A stretch of 22,311 bases of DNA, taken from the NCBI GenBank assembly GCA_963169155.1, contig CAUJGI010000441.1, positions 1 to 22,311 on the forward strand, read 5' to 3'. A program made the translations under genes and the position numbers. This DNA is from Chloroflexota bacterium (GTDB lineage Bacteria; Chloroflexota; Anaerolineae; Promineifilales; Promineifilaceae). Positions 14,543-21,300 of this stretch are shown here, piece by piece (position 1 is the first letter of the stretch; each line of letters starts with the position of its first letter). Below the pieces are notes generated by a model. The model made no database searches. It had not been told where the DNA came from and worked only from the letters and a program-made list of their open reading frames with translations.

Positions 14543-15223
14543 ATGAATACCCGTGCTTTTGCTGTATCGGTCACGGCAAGAGCCGCCTATCATAGACTTA
14601 TGGAACGTGTTGACAAAAACGAAGCAGAAAATCCAACCCAGATTGCGGTTCTGGGCACCCTGGCAGAATTTCATCGCGACCCGCTGCCCTACGATCTGAC
14701 AGCCCTGGTCGATCTGGTGGCAGAGATCAACCCCGATTTACTCTGCCTGGACATCAGCCTGGAACAGTGGCAGCAGCAGGATTTCAGCAGCTTACCTGCC
14801 GAGTACAGTGAGGCGCTTTTGCCCCTGGCTGAACAGACGGATATTGTGGTGGTGCCTATTGGTGGTGCCCAAACGATGCCGCAGGCAACGGCCGTTGGCT
14901 GGCGTGGCATACTCATTAGCGTTGTACGCAAGCTGCTGACCTGGATGCAGTCCAGCACACCCGGCCCCGATGCCATCAACCAGGGCTGGCGGCACGAGCT
15001 GGGCAATGTGTTGTACGGTCTGGCCCGGACGCTGTCTGGCAGCCAGGTCAGTCATGCCTACCATGCCCACATCGATCAGCTGTCCCAAGCAGCCCGACGC
15101 GTGGCGGAAAACAATCCCGGCAGCCGCATTCTGGTGGTCACCAACATTCAATATTGTCACCACATCCGCCCGCAGTTGCGGGAACGGCCGCAAATTCAGA
15201 TGAAAATATATTCTGAACTTTAA
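14543..15223 (+). CDS. Hypothetical protein, unknown function
   Basis: This 226-residue soluble-looking protein is not recognised. It has no signal peptide and no clear membrane helix. A Rossmann-like alternation is seen (QIAVLGTLAEFHRD; NPDLLCLDI; DIVVVPIG; RILVVTNIQYCHHIRP). The tail holds a YCHH group. It has faint likeness to TraB/Tiki-type proteins, which I cannot confirm. An in-frame ATG at 14600 is an alternative start; neither has a good ribosome site. Its TAA stop (15221-15223) lies inside the direct repeat flanking the insertion sequence, so the coding sequence just survived the insertion. Before that event the methyltransferase gene would have followed after about 25 bases. Confidence 0.65.
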   Translation: MNTRAFAVSVTARAAYHRLMERVDKNEAENPTQIAVLGTLAEFHRDPLPYDLTALVDLVAEINPDLLCLDISLEQWQQQDFSSLPAEYSEALLPLAEQTDIVVVPIGGAQTMPQATAVGWRGILISVVRKLLTWMQSSTPGPDAINQGWRHELGNVLYGLARTLSGSQVSHAYHAHIDQLSQAARRVAENNPGSRILVVTNIQYCHHIRPQLRERPQIQMKIYSEL

Positions 15224-15226
15224 CTA
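15221..15226. repeat. Left copy of target-site repeat TAACTA
   Basis: TAACTA here is repeated at 16699-16704 on the other side of the insertion sequence. If the element ends in CCTAAATTT the duplication is six bases. If it ends in ACCTAAATTT the duplication is AACT (four bases). The TAA of the upstream gene is part of it. Confidence 0.7.
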
Positions 15227-15270
15227 CCTAAATTTTGTGCCAATAAGGGCACAAGTCATCAAAAGATGAC

Positions 15271-15335
15271 GATGACAGTTTTCCCAGCAAGAATGTAAGT
15301 ATCAACAAAACACTTGCATCAGGAGAACTGTCATC
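15271..15335 (+). promoter_or_regulatory. Stem-loop hiding the transposase ribosome binding site
   Basis: GATGACAGTTTTCC (15271-15284) pairs with GGAGAACTGTCATC (15322-15335), 14 pairs with one G-U. The right arm contains the AGGAG of the transposase and ends directly before its ATG (15336). An inner GCAAG/CTTGC pair lies in the loop. Transcripts entering from outside the element would fold this way and block translation, a known safeguard in insertion sequences. Here it is inferred from sequence only. Confidence 0.65.
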
Positions 15336-16697
15336 ATGAATAATTGTATCAGCTATTCGCCGCGAGCCAGCCTCGCCATCGTCGGCATGAACATCCAGCA
15401 AATGGGAATCTGGGACATGATTGGTCAACAGGTCAAAATCCAGCAGAAAACAGTGTTCCATACGCCCCTGCAGAAATTGCAGGACGCTTTCATCAATATC
15501 ATGGCTGGTGGACAAGGAATCGTCGAACTCAACCAGCGCGTCAGACCGGATGCTAGTTTGTCGACTGCTTTTGGGCGGCAAGGTTGTGCCGACCAGTCTG
15601 GCGTCAGCACAACGTTGAATGCCTGCCAGGTAGAAAATGTCGTGCAGATGCGTCAGGCAATGACAGCTATATACCGGCGTTACGGCGCTGGGTATTGCCA
15701 TGATTACGGGCGTAAGTGCCAACTGCTGGATATTGACATGAGCGGGATGCCCGCCGGACGTCAGGGCGAGGGGTCGGAAAAAGGGTATTTTGCCAAGCAA
15801 AAGAACAAACGCGGCCGACAACTGGGCCGCGTGTATGCTACCTTGTATGACGAAATCGTCAGCGAACGGCTCTATAGCGGTAAAACACAACTCAATCGCT
15901 GCTTGCCAGAGCTGGTTGCCGAGGCCGAAGCCGTTTTGAACCTCAATCCTGGCTTCCGCCAGCGAACCATCCTGCGCATTGACGGTGGTGGCGGCAATGA
16001 TGCCGACATCAACCACTTGCTGGCACGCCGCTACAAGTTGTTGGTCAAAGTCACCCATTGGAAGCGTGTCGAGAAATTGGCCGCTACGGTATCTGTCTGG
16101 GAAACAGACCCCAAGGACCCAAAACGGCAAGTTGGCTGGGTACAACAGCCCTTCGCTTATGACCAACCCACACGCCAACTGGCTGTGCGTTGCCAAACCA
16201 AAAAAGGAACGTGGCAAACCACTATCCTGGTCTTCAATCTTGATGATGACCAACTCCACTGGCTCAATCAACAGGGCAAACGGCCGTTTGCGCCGCCGGC
16301 TGACCCGATTTGGCTGGCTGTCTACGCTTATGACCTGCGTGGCGGTGGTGTGGAAACCGCCATCAAAGGTTCCAAGCAAGGACTGGGCATCATCAAACGC
16401 AACAAAAAGTCGTTCCATGCCCAGGAAACGTTGCTGCTGTTGGGGCAGTTGGCCTACAACGTCACTGCCTGGGTGCGCAACGGGTTGGCTTCCTGTGAGG
16501 CCAGACTCCGGCAGCTTGGCATGTTGCGCATGGTCCGTGATGCTTTTCATATTGCTGGTTTGCTGGCTTTCAATGCGGAGGGTCATATCGTTCAAATTTC
16601 ACTCAATCAAGCGCATAATTTAGCTGCTTCTTTCATCAATGCCTTTGCTTCTTTCCTGGCTCGTGATGGAACTGTCGCTAATTTGCGCCAAATTTAG
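15336..16697 (+). CDS. IS1380/IS4-type DDE transposase
   Basis: The protein has 453 residues, a normal length for IS1380 transposases. Likely catalytic residues are Asp134 (LLDIDMSG), Asp216 (ILRIDGGGGNDADIN) and Glu340 (DLRGGGVETAIKGSKQGLGI), the order expected of the DDE fold with a beta-strand insertion before the Glu. The last codon and stop run into the right inverted repeat (TTTAG at 16693-16697). Translation begins 10 bases after AGGAG, which lies in a stem-loop. No frameshift or internal stop is seen, so the gene looks intact. The codon use and the single ACGGCCGT octamer inside match the host sequence. Confidence 0.9.
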   Translation: MNNCISYSPRASLAIVGMNIQQMGIWDMIGQQVKIQQKTVFHTPLQKLQDAFINIMAGGQGIVELNQRVRPDASLSTAFGRQGCADQSGVSTTLNACQVENVVQMRQAMTAIYRRYGAGYCHDYGRKCQLLDIDMSGMPAGRQGEGSEKGYFAKQKNKRGRQLGRVYATLYDEIVSERLYSGKTQLNRCLPELVAEAEAVLNLNPGFRQRTILRIDGGGGNDADINHLLARRYKLLVKVTHWKRVEKLAATVSVWETDPKDPKRQVGWVQQPFAYDQPTRQLAVRCQTKKGTWQTTILVFNLDDDQLHWLNQQGKRPFAPPADPIWLAVYAYDLRGGGVETAIKGSKQGLGIIKRNKKSFHAQETLLLLGQLAYNVTAWVRNGLASCEARLRQLGMLRMVRDAFHIAGLLAFNAEGHIVQISLNQAHNLAASFINAFASFLARDGTVANLRQI

Positions 16698-16698
16698 G

Positions 16699-16704
16699 TA
16701 ACTA
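16699..16704. repeat. Right copy of target-site repeat TAACTA
   Basis: This TAACTA matches 15221-15226. It is followed by ATACAACTGAGGAGGG, which carries the ribosome site of the methyltransferase gene. Joining the flanks and removing one copy restores a short intergenic gap of about 25 bases. Confidence 0.7.
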
Positions 16705-16726
16705 ATACAACTGAGGAGGGTGCAAA

Positions 16727-17389
16727 ATGAACGCTTCTTTAAATCAAGAAATCATCGAGATCTATCGTAAAAGGGCCCAAAACTACGATATCACAGCCAA
16801 TCTTTACTATTTATTGGGCTATCGAGAGTGGGCCTATCGCCAAAAGGCTGTTGATGCCTTACACCTTCAACCAGGAGATACGGTTATCGAAATTGCCTGC
16901 GGTACTGGCCTAAACTTCTCCCTTTATCAAGAAGCCATTGGCCTACAAGGAAAAATCATTGGTTTGGATTTGACCGATGCTATGCTGACTCAAGCCCGGC
17001 AACGCATCCAAGGCAACGGTTGGGAAAATGTAGAATTAGTCCATACCGATGCACGAAACTATGCGTTCCCAACTGGTGTGAATGCTATTATCTCAACCTA
17101 TGCGCTATCACTTATTCCCGAAAGTGATCAAATCCTTGAAAAGGGTGTTAACGCCCTGACTTCCGGCGGACGGCTTGCTTTGCTAGAGTAACAAGTACCC
17201 GAAAAATGGCCAGATTGGTTGGTGAACATAGGCATGTGGTTGATAAAGCCATTTGCTGTAACGGATGAATGGCTGGCCCGTCGCCCTTGGGAATCTATCC
17301 AAAAAACCATGCGGGAGCAGCTTGTAGATGTATCTATGACCGAAATGTATCAGGGATTGACCTACGTTATTGCCGGTAGCAATTCCTGA
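16727..17389 (+). pseudogene. SAM-dependent methyltransferase with in-frame TAA at codon 155
   Basis: The first 154 residues are a class I methyltransferase: the SAM-binding loop VIEIACGTGLN (about 53-63), acidic GLDLTDAML, and STYALSLIPES. The frame stops at TAA (17189-17191) right after GGRLALLE. The same frame then continues to TGA at 17387-17389 as QVPEKWPDWLVNIGMWLIKP...LARRPWESIQKTM, ending YVIAGSNS. That continuation is typical of the C-terminal third of such methyltransferases. The whole frame would give a normal 220-codon enzyme. The stop is therefore a nonsense mutation, a sequencing error or a readthrough site (TAA followed by CAA). AGGAGGG six bases before the ATG is an excellent ribosome site. 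It lies just after the insertion sequence. Confidence 0.75.
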
Positions 17390-17420
17390 ATATTGAGGCA
17401 GAGGCAATTAGGAGATAAAC

Positions 17421-19565
17421 ATGACTTCCTCGACACAACATGAAGAACATCAATCCAAGACGGCAGATGTAGCTAAAAAAGAAACAAAGGCTTTAACGGC
17501 CGACATTCAACATCACGATGAGCATGACGCTCACCGGCAACACCATGAGCAGAACAACCACGAGCACGGAAAGCACCAAGGACACGGCGGGCACGGCAGC
17601 CACGCCGGGCACGAAATCATGTTTCGCGACCGCTTTTGGGTCTCGCTGGTGCTAAGTATTCCTGTCCTCTTTTTTAGTTCAGCCATTCAGGGTTGGTTGA
17701 ACTACACGGCACCCGTTTTCCCTGGCAGTACCTGGATTACCCCGGTGCTGGCCGTCGTCATCTTTTTCTACGGTGGCCTGCCCTTTTTACAAATGGCCAC
17801 CTGGGAACTACGTGAGCGGCAGCCGGGCATGATGACCCTCATTTCCCTGGCTATTTCCGTGGCCTTTCTCTACAGTTTGGCAACGCTTTTCGCCAACCTG
17901 GGCGAGAGCTTCTTCTGGGAGTTAGTAACGCTGATTGATGTGATGCTCTTGGGGCACTGGATGGAGATGCGCAGCGTGCGCCAGGCATCCGGAGCATTGG
18001 ATGAGCTGGCTAAACTCATGCCCGACGAAGCAGAACGAATCGGCGATGATGGCAATACCCAAAAAGTAGCCGTCTCTGACCTGCAAACGGGCGACAAAGT
18101 GTTGGTGCGCCCCGGTGCAACCATTCCCGCCGATGGCGAGGTGTACGAGGGCAGTTCAGATGTCAATGAAGCAATGATTACTGGTGAATCGAAGCTGGTG
18201 AAGAAGGAGCCGGACAGTCGGGCTATTGGCGGTACGGTGAACGAGGGCAGCGGCAGCTTACGCATTACAGTCACGGCCACAGGTGACGATACTGCGCTTT
18301 CTGGCATCATGCGGCTGGTGAAAGAGGCCCAGGAAAGCAAATCGAAGACGCAGCTATTGGCGGATCGGGCAGCAGCGTTTCTCTTTTACGCGGCTTTGGG
18401 TTCAGCGGTGGTAACGGCCGTTCTCTGGATTATCGCCACGGGATTCGACGTCGAAGTGTTGAAGCGGGTGGTCACCGTGTTGGTCATTGCCTGTCCCCAT
18501 GCGCTGGGGCTAGCCGTACCACTGGTGGTGGCTCTCACAACTGCTATCTCCGCCCGCAACGGCATTTTGGTGCGGGACCGGCTGGCTTTGGAAGCAGCAC
18601 GTGACTTGGACACCATTATTTTTGACAAGACCGGCACGCTGACCAAAGGGGAGCAGGGCGTGGTCAGCCTCATTACCCAGGACGGCGTTTCTGATGAGGA
18701 GGCGCTGGCGCTGGCTGCCGGGCTGGAAAGCGATTCTGAACATGCCGTGGCCCGAGCCATCGTGGCTGCTGCCAAGGAGCGCGAGATTGAACCCAAATCT
18801 GTCACTGAGTTTGAAGCCTTAAAGGGTCGTGGGGTGCAGGCAATGGCAGATGGAACGGCCGTTTACGCCGGAGGCCCCCGTTTGCTGGAGCATTTGGAAA
18901 TCCAGCGGCCAGACGCCATTGCTAAATTTAGCCAGGCAGCCGGTGAAAAGGGGCAGGCGGTCATCTATCTCATTCGTGAGAGCGATGTCGTTGCTGCTTT
19001 TGCCCTGGCTGATGTCATCCGCGAGGAAAGTCGGCAGGCAATTGAAAAGCTGCACGAGATGGGGATTGAGGTGGCCATGCTCACCGGTGACAGCGAAGAT
19101 GTGGCTAAAGCCGTCGCCGCAGAGTTGAACATCGACCGTTACTTTGCCGAAGTGCTGCCGGAAGACAAAGACAAAAAGGTGCGCGAGCTGCAAAAGCAGG
19201 GCAAAAAAGTGGCCATGGTTGGAGATGGCGTCAATGACGCCCCGGCTCTGACTCGGGCCGATATCGGCATCGCTATTGGCAGCGGCACGGATGTGGCGGT
19301 GGAATCTGCTGGCCTGATTCTGGTGCGCTCCAATCCGCTGGATGTGGTAAAGATCATTACCTTGAGCAAAGCCAGCCAGCGTAAAATGGTGCAGAATATT
19401 TGGTGGGCGGCTGGATACAATATCATTGCCATTCCGCTGGCAGCGGGCGTCCTGGCTCCGTGGGGCATTGATTTGCCTCCGGCTGTTGGCGCGCTGGTGA
19501 TGTCGCTCAGCACCATCATTGTGGCGATTAACGCCCAAACGCTTCGCCGAATATCTTTTACCTAA
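17421..19565 (+). CDS. copB: CopB-type (P1B, CPH motif) copper-translocating ATPase
   Basis: The protein has 714 residues. The N-terminus (1-66) is cytoplasmic and rich in His, with no HMA domain. Eight helices are expected. The actuator has MITGES (Thr254-Glu256). The membrane site is CPH (Cys358-Pro359-His360), the signature of CopB-type rather than CPC CopA-type pumps. The phosphorylation site is DKTGTLT (Asp402), and the hinge is GDGVNDAP (601-608). CopB-type pumps export copper (Cu2+ or Cu+) and sometimes silver. TTAGGAGATAAAC gives a good start. The gene follows the broken methyltransferase by 31 bases and is closed by hairpins at 19572-19667. The HMA and YHS proteins upstream may supply metal. 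Confidence 0.93.
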   Translation: MTSSTQHEEHQSKTADVAKKETKALTADIQHHDEHDAHRQHHEQNNHEHGKHQGHGGHGSHAGHEIMFRDRFWVSLVLSIPVLFFSSAIQGWLNYTAPVFPGSTWITPVLAVVIFFYGGLPFLQMATWELRERQPGMMTLISLAISVAFLYSLATLFANLGESFFWELVTLIDVMLLGHWMEMRSVRQASGALDELAKLMPDEAERIGDDGNTQKVAVSDLQTGDKVLVRPGATIPADGEVYEGSSDVNEAMITGESKLVKKEPDSRAIGGTVNEGSGSLRITVTATGDDTALSGIMRLVKEAQESKSKTQLLADRAAAFLFYAALGSAVVTAVLWIIATGFDVEVLKRVVTVLVIACPHALGLAVPLVVALTTAISARNGILVRDRLALEAARDLDTIIFDKTGTLTKGEQGVVSLITQDGVSDEEALALAAGLESDSEHAVARAIVAAAKEREIEPKSVTEFEALKGRGVQAMADGTAVYAGGPRLLEHLEIQRPDAIAKFSQAAGEKGQAVIYLIRESDVVAAFALADVIREESRQAIEKLHEMGIEVAMLTGDSEDVAKAVAAELNIDRYFAEVLPEDKDKKVRELQKQGKKVAMVGDGVNDAPALTRADIGIAIGSGTDVAVESAGLILVRSNPLDVVKIITLSKASQRKMVQNIWWAAGYNIIAIPLAAGVLAPWGIDLPPAVGALVMSLSTIIVAINAQTLRRISFT

Positions 19566-19571
19566 ATTGAA

Positions 19572-19624
19572 CACCCGCCAAACAGCATGATATGGCTTAA
19601 GCTATATAGGCCATTTGGCGGGTG
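19572..19624. repeat. Long hairpin with 11-bp perfect outer stem
   Basis: CACCCGCCAAA (19572-19582) pairs with TTTGGCGGGTG (19614-19624). Inside, TATGGCTTAAGCTATA (19591-19606) forms a second near-perfect dyad. There is no T run after the outer stem, so it is not a standard terminator. The strand 19606-19620 is the reverse complement of 9202-9216 in the divergent promoter region. It could be a REP-like element or an accessory part of the 3' end of the copB transcript. Confidence 0.75.
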
Positions 19625-19640
19625 ATTATCAACTATGATT

Positions 19641-19667
19641 AAAGTGTCGCTGCGGCGACACTTTTTT
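19641..19667 (+). terminator. Rho-independent terminator after copB
   Basis: AAAGTGTCGC (19641-19650), loop TGCG, then GCGACACTTT (19655-19664) make a perfect ten-pair stem, followed by more T to 19667 (six T in all). This is a textbook intrinsic terminator for transcription of copB and the genes before it. It also argues that the cytochrome gene after it has its own promoter or depends on readthrough. Confidence 0.9.
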
Positions 19668-19685
19668 GTGAGTGAGAATCTAACC

Positions 19686-20168
19686 ATGCGCTACTTTCTT
19701 ATTTTGGCTTTATTATTAACGGCTTGCCAACAGGCAGGGACCTCTTCCCTAAATAATGTAAAGGCAACGGCCGTTCCACTGAGACCCACACTTTCTCCTC
19801 AACAGATTAGCCTGGGAGAAACGGTGTACGTGCAGCAGTGCGCCAGCTGCCACGGCGTCAACCTAGAGGGCCAGCCAGAGTGGAAAACCCAAAATGAAGA
19901 TGGCTCTTTCCGTGCCCCACCCCATGACGAAAGCGGCCACACCTGGCATCATGGCGATCCGACCTTGCTGGAAGCAGTTTATGCTGGCGGAGCCCGCTTT
20001 GCGGATATGAATATTGGCGGCACAAGCAGTATGCCTGCCTTTGCTGATATTTTGAGCGATGCGGAGATAGCGGCCGTTCTAACCTACATCAAAAGTACCT
20101 GGTCGGATGATATTCAAGCTATACAATGGGAAGCTACCTTGCGTGAAGAATTGCAGGATGAACAGTAA
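19686..20168 (+). CDS. Lipoprotein class I cytochrome c
   Basis: The 160-residue protein has a lipoprotein signal with lipobox LTAC (Cys14) and a short linker. A class I cytochrome c domain carries CASCH (Cys52, Cys55, His56) and a likely distal Met116 (TSSMPAF). The insert PPHDESGHTWHHGDP (about 78-92) is His-rich. An ATG at 19635 in the same frame lies inside the terminator and would hide the signal peptide, so ATG 19686 is chosen. It should sit on the outer face of the membrane and carry one heme, attached by the Ccm system encoded on the other strand. An electron-transfer partner is not visible. It may be oxidised by, or donate to, a copper enzyme. Confidence 0.85.
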   Translation: MRYFLILALLLTACQQAGTSSLNNVKATAVPLRPTLSPQQISLGETVYVQQCASCHGVNLEGQPEWKTQNEDGSFRAPPHDESGHTWHHGDPTLLEAVYAGGARFADMNIGGTSSMPAFADILSDAEIAAVLTYIKSTWSDDIQAIQWEATLREELQDEQ

Positions 20169-20184
20169 AAGGAATTTGGCACGA

Positions 20185-20343
20185 ATGTCTAGAAAGAGCG
20201 TAACTTCTAAAAAAAAGGAAAGAAAAGTAGCTCAGCAGCGTGCAAAAAGAAATCAGCGAATATTGTGGGGCGGGCTTTTATGGGTACTGTGCATATTCAT
20301 ACAAATATGTGCAATAGGAACCGGTTCCAAACCTGCTTTTTAG
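20185..20343 (+). CDS. Small basic single-pass membrane protein, hypothetical
   Basis: A 52-residue frame has a strongly basic N-terminus (MSRKSVTSKKKERKVAQQRA) and one hydrophobic helix (RILWGGLLWVLCIFIQICAIG), ending at TAG 20341-20343. AAGGA lies 11 bases upstream of the ATG. An upstream ATG at 20158 overlaps the cytochrome stop but has no ribosome site. The charge pattern (basic inside, hydrophobic helix) looks like a real small membrane protein rather than a shadow frame. It lies 16 bases after the cytochrome gene. The function is unknown. Confidence 0.4.
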   Translation: MSRKSVTSKKKERKVAQQRAKRNQRILWGGLLWVLCIFIQICAIGTGSKPAF

Positions 20344-20401
20344 GCCAAAATGTGTGCTAAGGAATGGTTGGCTTGTTTGCACTAATTTGAGCAAAAGTAT
20401 T

Positions 20402-20506
20402 TATGATCAGATGTTTCTTTTGATCATACAGGCATTTGCTATTGCGCATTTCTGTTTGGATATGCGTAGTACCCCAACGGCCGTGGCGCTGGTCCCAACA
20501 GCGCCA
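20402..20506. repeat. Two hairpins in the gap before the arsR promoter
   Basis: TATGATCA (20402-20409) and TGATCATA (20421-20428) form an 8-pair stem with an 11-base loop followed by no T run. TGGCGCTG (20484-20491) and CAGCGCCA (20499-20506) form a second 8-pair stem with loop GTCCCAA. The gap also holds one ACGGCCGT (20477-20484). No open frame was seen. The second stem might end incoming transcription, but it lacks a T tract. Confidence 0.5.
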
Positions 20507-20523
20507 GACGCCAGATAAGGGCC

Positions 20524-20552
20524 TTGACAACCGAAAAGTGTCCTGCTATATT
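20524..20552 (+). promoter_or_regulatory. Consensus sigma70-type promoter of the zinc efflux operon
   Basis: TTGACA (20524-20529) and TATATT (20547-20552) are separated by exactly 17 bases. The -35 is a full consensus match and the -10 matches five of six. Transcription should start at about 20558-20560, within the operator palindrome, which would give direct repression by the encoded ArsR-type protein. Confidence 0.85.
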
Positions 20553-20558
20553 AATGCA

Positions 20559-20576
20559 AATACATGAACATGTATT
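20559..20576. promoter_or_regulatory. ArsR/SmtB-type operator palindrome
   Basis: AATACATG-AA-CATGTATT is a perfect 8-2-8 palindrome directly after the -10 box. It resembles the imperfect 12-2-12 operators of SmtB/ZiaR-type regulators (AnnCATGAA...). The repressor bound here would block transcription start. It overlaps the first two possible ATG codons of the open frame (20564, 20570), another reason to place the true start later. Confidence 0.8.
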
Positions 20577-20593
20577 CATATATGGTGATTATA

Positions 20594-20899
20594 GTGGGCA
20601 CAAAAAACGCAATCGTCGATGAAGAATTAGCCGGGCAAATAGCGGAGCTGTTTAGAGCGCTCGGCGATACCAGCCGTATCCAGATTATCGCGGCGCTAAC
20701 CACAAACGATATGAACGTAGGGGAATTGGCAGACCTGGTTGACATCAGCCATTCGGCCGTTTCACATCACCTACGCCACTTAAGACAAATGAAATTGGTA
20801 CGCACCCACAAAGATGGCCGTCACGTTTACTACAGTCTGGATGATGAGCACGTGCGTGATTTATTCCGCTGCGGCCTGGAGCACGCTCAGCATGGCTAA
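20594..20899 (+). CDS. ArsR/SmtB-family zinc-type metalloregulator
   Basis: From GTG 20594 this is a 101-residue winged-helix repressor. The recognition helix is HSAVSHHLRHLRQMKLV, and the wing is GRHVYY. The last helix has Asp84-x-His86 and His97-x2-His100, exactly the spacing of the alpha-5 metal sites of SmtB and CzrA, which sense Zn or Co. The alpha-3 CxC motif of ArsR/CadC is absent. The numbering with the GTG start matches that of CzrA. GGTG lies six bases before the GTG. ATG at 20582, 20570 and 20564 are alternatives, but the last two lie in the operator. Metal binding should release the operator and turn on the ATPase. Confidence 0.9.
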   Translation: MGTKNAIVDEELAGQIAELFRALGDTSRIQIIAALTTNDMNVGELADLVDISHSAVSHHLRHLRQMKLVRTHKDGRHVYYSLDDEHVRDLFRCGLEHAQHG

Positions 20900-21212
20900 C
20901 GGCCGTTTATTCCACCTCCTCGCTGCTTTCTGGCTGGGCATGGCCGCGATTTGCCTGCTGGGACACTACGTGGCCGATGCTGCTACTATAGGGTGCCAGG
21001 CGAATACTACCTCTATCTGCCAGGCAGAAGAAAACGTCACTTCTGGAGCACCCGGCCAAAGTTCGCCCAATTTGGCGGCGCTTCATGCCGGCTTCAGTTT
21101 ACCGCCGGTCCTTTCTGTTGCCGCAGGTCCGGCGCTGGCCCTGGCCACCAGTGTCCTGATTCTGCCTTCCATTACCTTGAAGCCCCCCGTCCTCTCTCCC
21201 CCACCCCAATAA
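20892..21212 (+). CDS. Small membrane protein in the zinc efflux operon, unknown
   Basis: The 106-residue protein starts with ATG overlapping the last eight bases of the arsR gene. An N-terminal helix (about 6-25, HLLAAFWLGMAAICLLG) is followed by a middle region with two Cys (TIGCQANTTSICQAEE), then a second hydrophobic stretch (VLSVAAGPALALATSVLILP) and a Pro-rich end. An N-terminal anchor or uncleaved signal peptide with the Cys pair outside is plausible. No family is recognised. Its position between the regulator and the ATPase suggests a helper in metal export, which is inference. Confidence 0.6.
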   Translation: MANGRLFHLLAAFWLGMAAICLLGHYVADAATIGCQANTTSICQAEENVTSGAPGQSSPNLAALHAGFSLPPVLSVAAGPALALATSVLILPSITLKPPVLSPPPQ

Positions 21213-21300
21213 CCCTTCAACCAGTTCTTGACGAAGAAAAGTCAGTGCGCAAGCAGGTTGCAGTTGCCGCCTGCTAGTTGACGACCATGAAGGAGTTACG

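Larger units (their letters stand above)
15226..16699 (+). mobile_element. Complete IS1380-like insertion sequence
   Basis: The element is about 1.47 kb. Its left end reads ACCTAAATTTTGTGCCAATA (15226-). The right end, read in reverse complement from 16699, is ACCTAAATTTGGCGCAAATT, so the first ten bases are identical and the next dozen about half matched. The CCTAAATT ends resemble IS1380-family ends such as those of ISEcp1. TAACTA flanks both sides. One transposase gene fills the inside and is intact, with DDE residues in place, so the element may still be active. It separates a hypothetical gene from the methyltransferase gene. The family is inferred from ends and transposase length, not from a search. 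Confidence 0.85.

Noticed and set aside
15228..16595. 455-residue open frame on the minus strand under the transposase
   Set aside because: It is antisense to a clear DDE transposase, has no ribosome site or family likeness, and its composition mirrors the coding strand.
18819..19574. 251-residue open frame on the minus strand under copB
   Set aside because: It is antisense to the ATPase motifs (GDGVNDAP) and carries no recognisable domain.
19635..19685. Longer start for the cytochrome (ATG 19635)
   Set aside because: It would run through the terminator stem and put 17 residues before a perfect lipoprotein signal.
21252..21275. AGCAGG...CCTGCT stem before the ATPase gene
   Set aside because: Six pairs with a 12-base loop and no T run are too weak for a terminator or riboswitch call.
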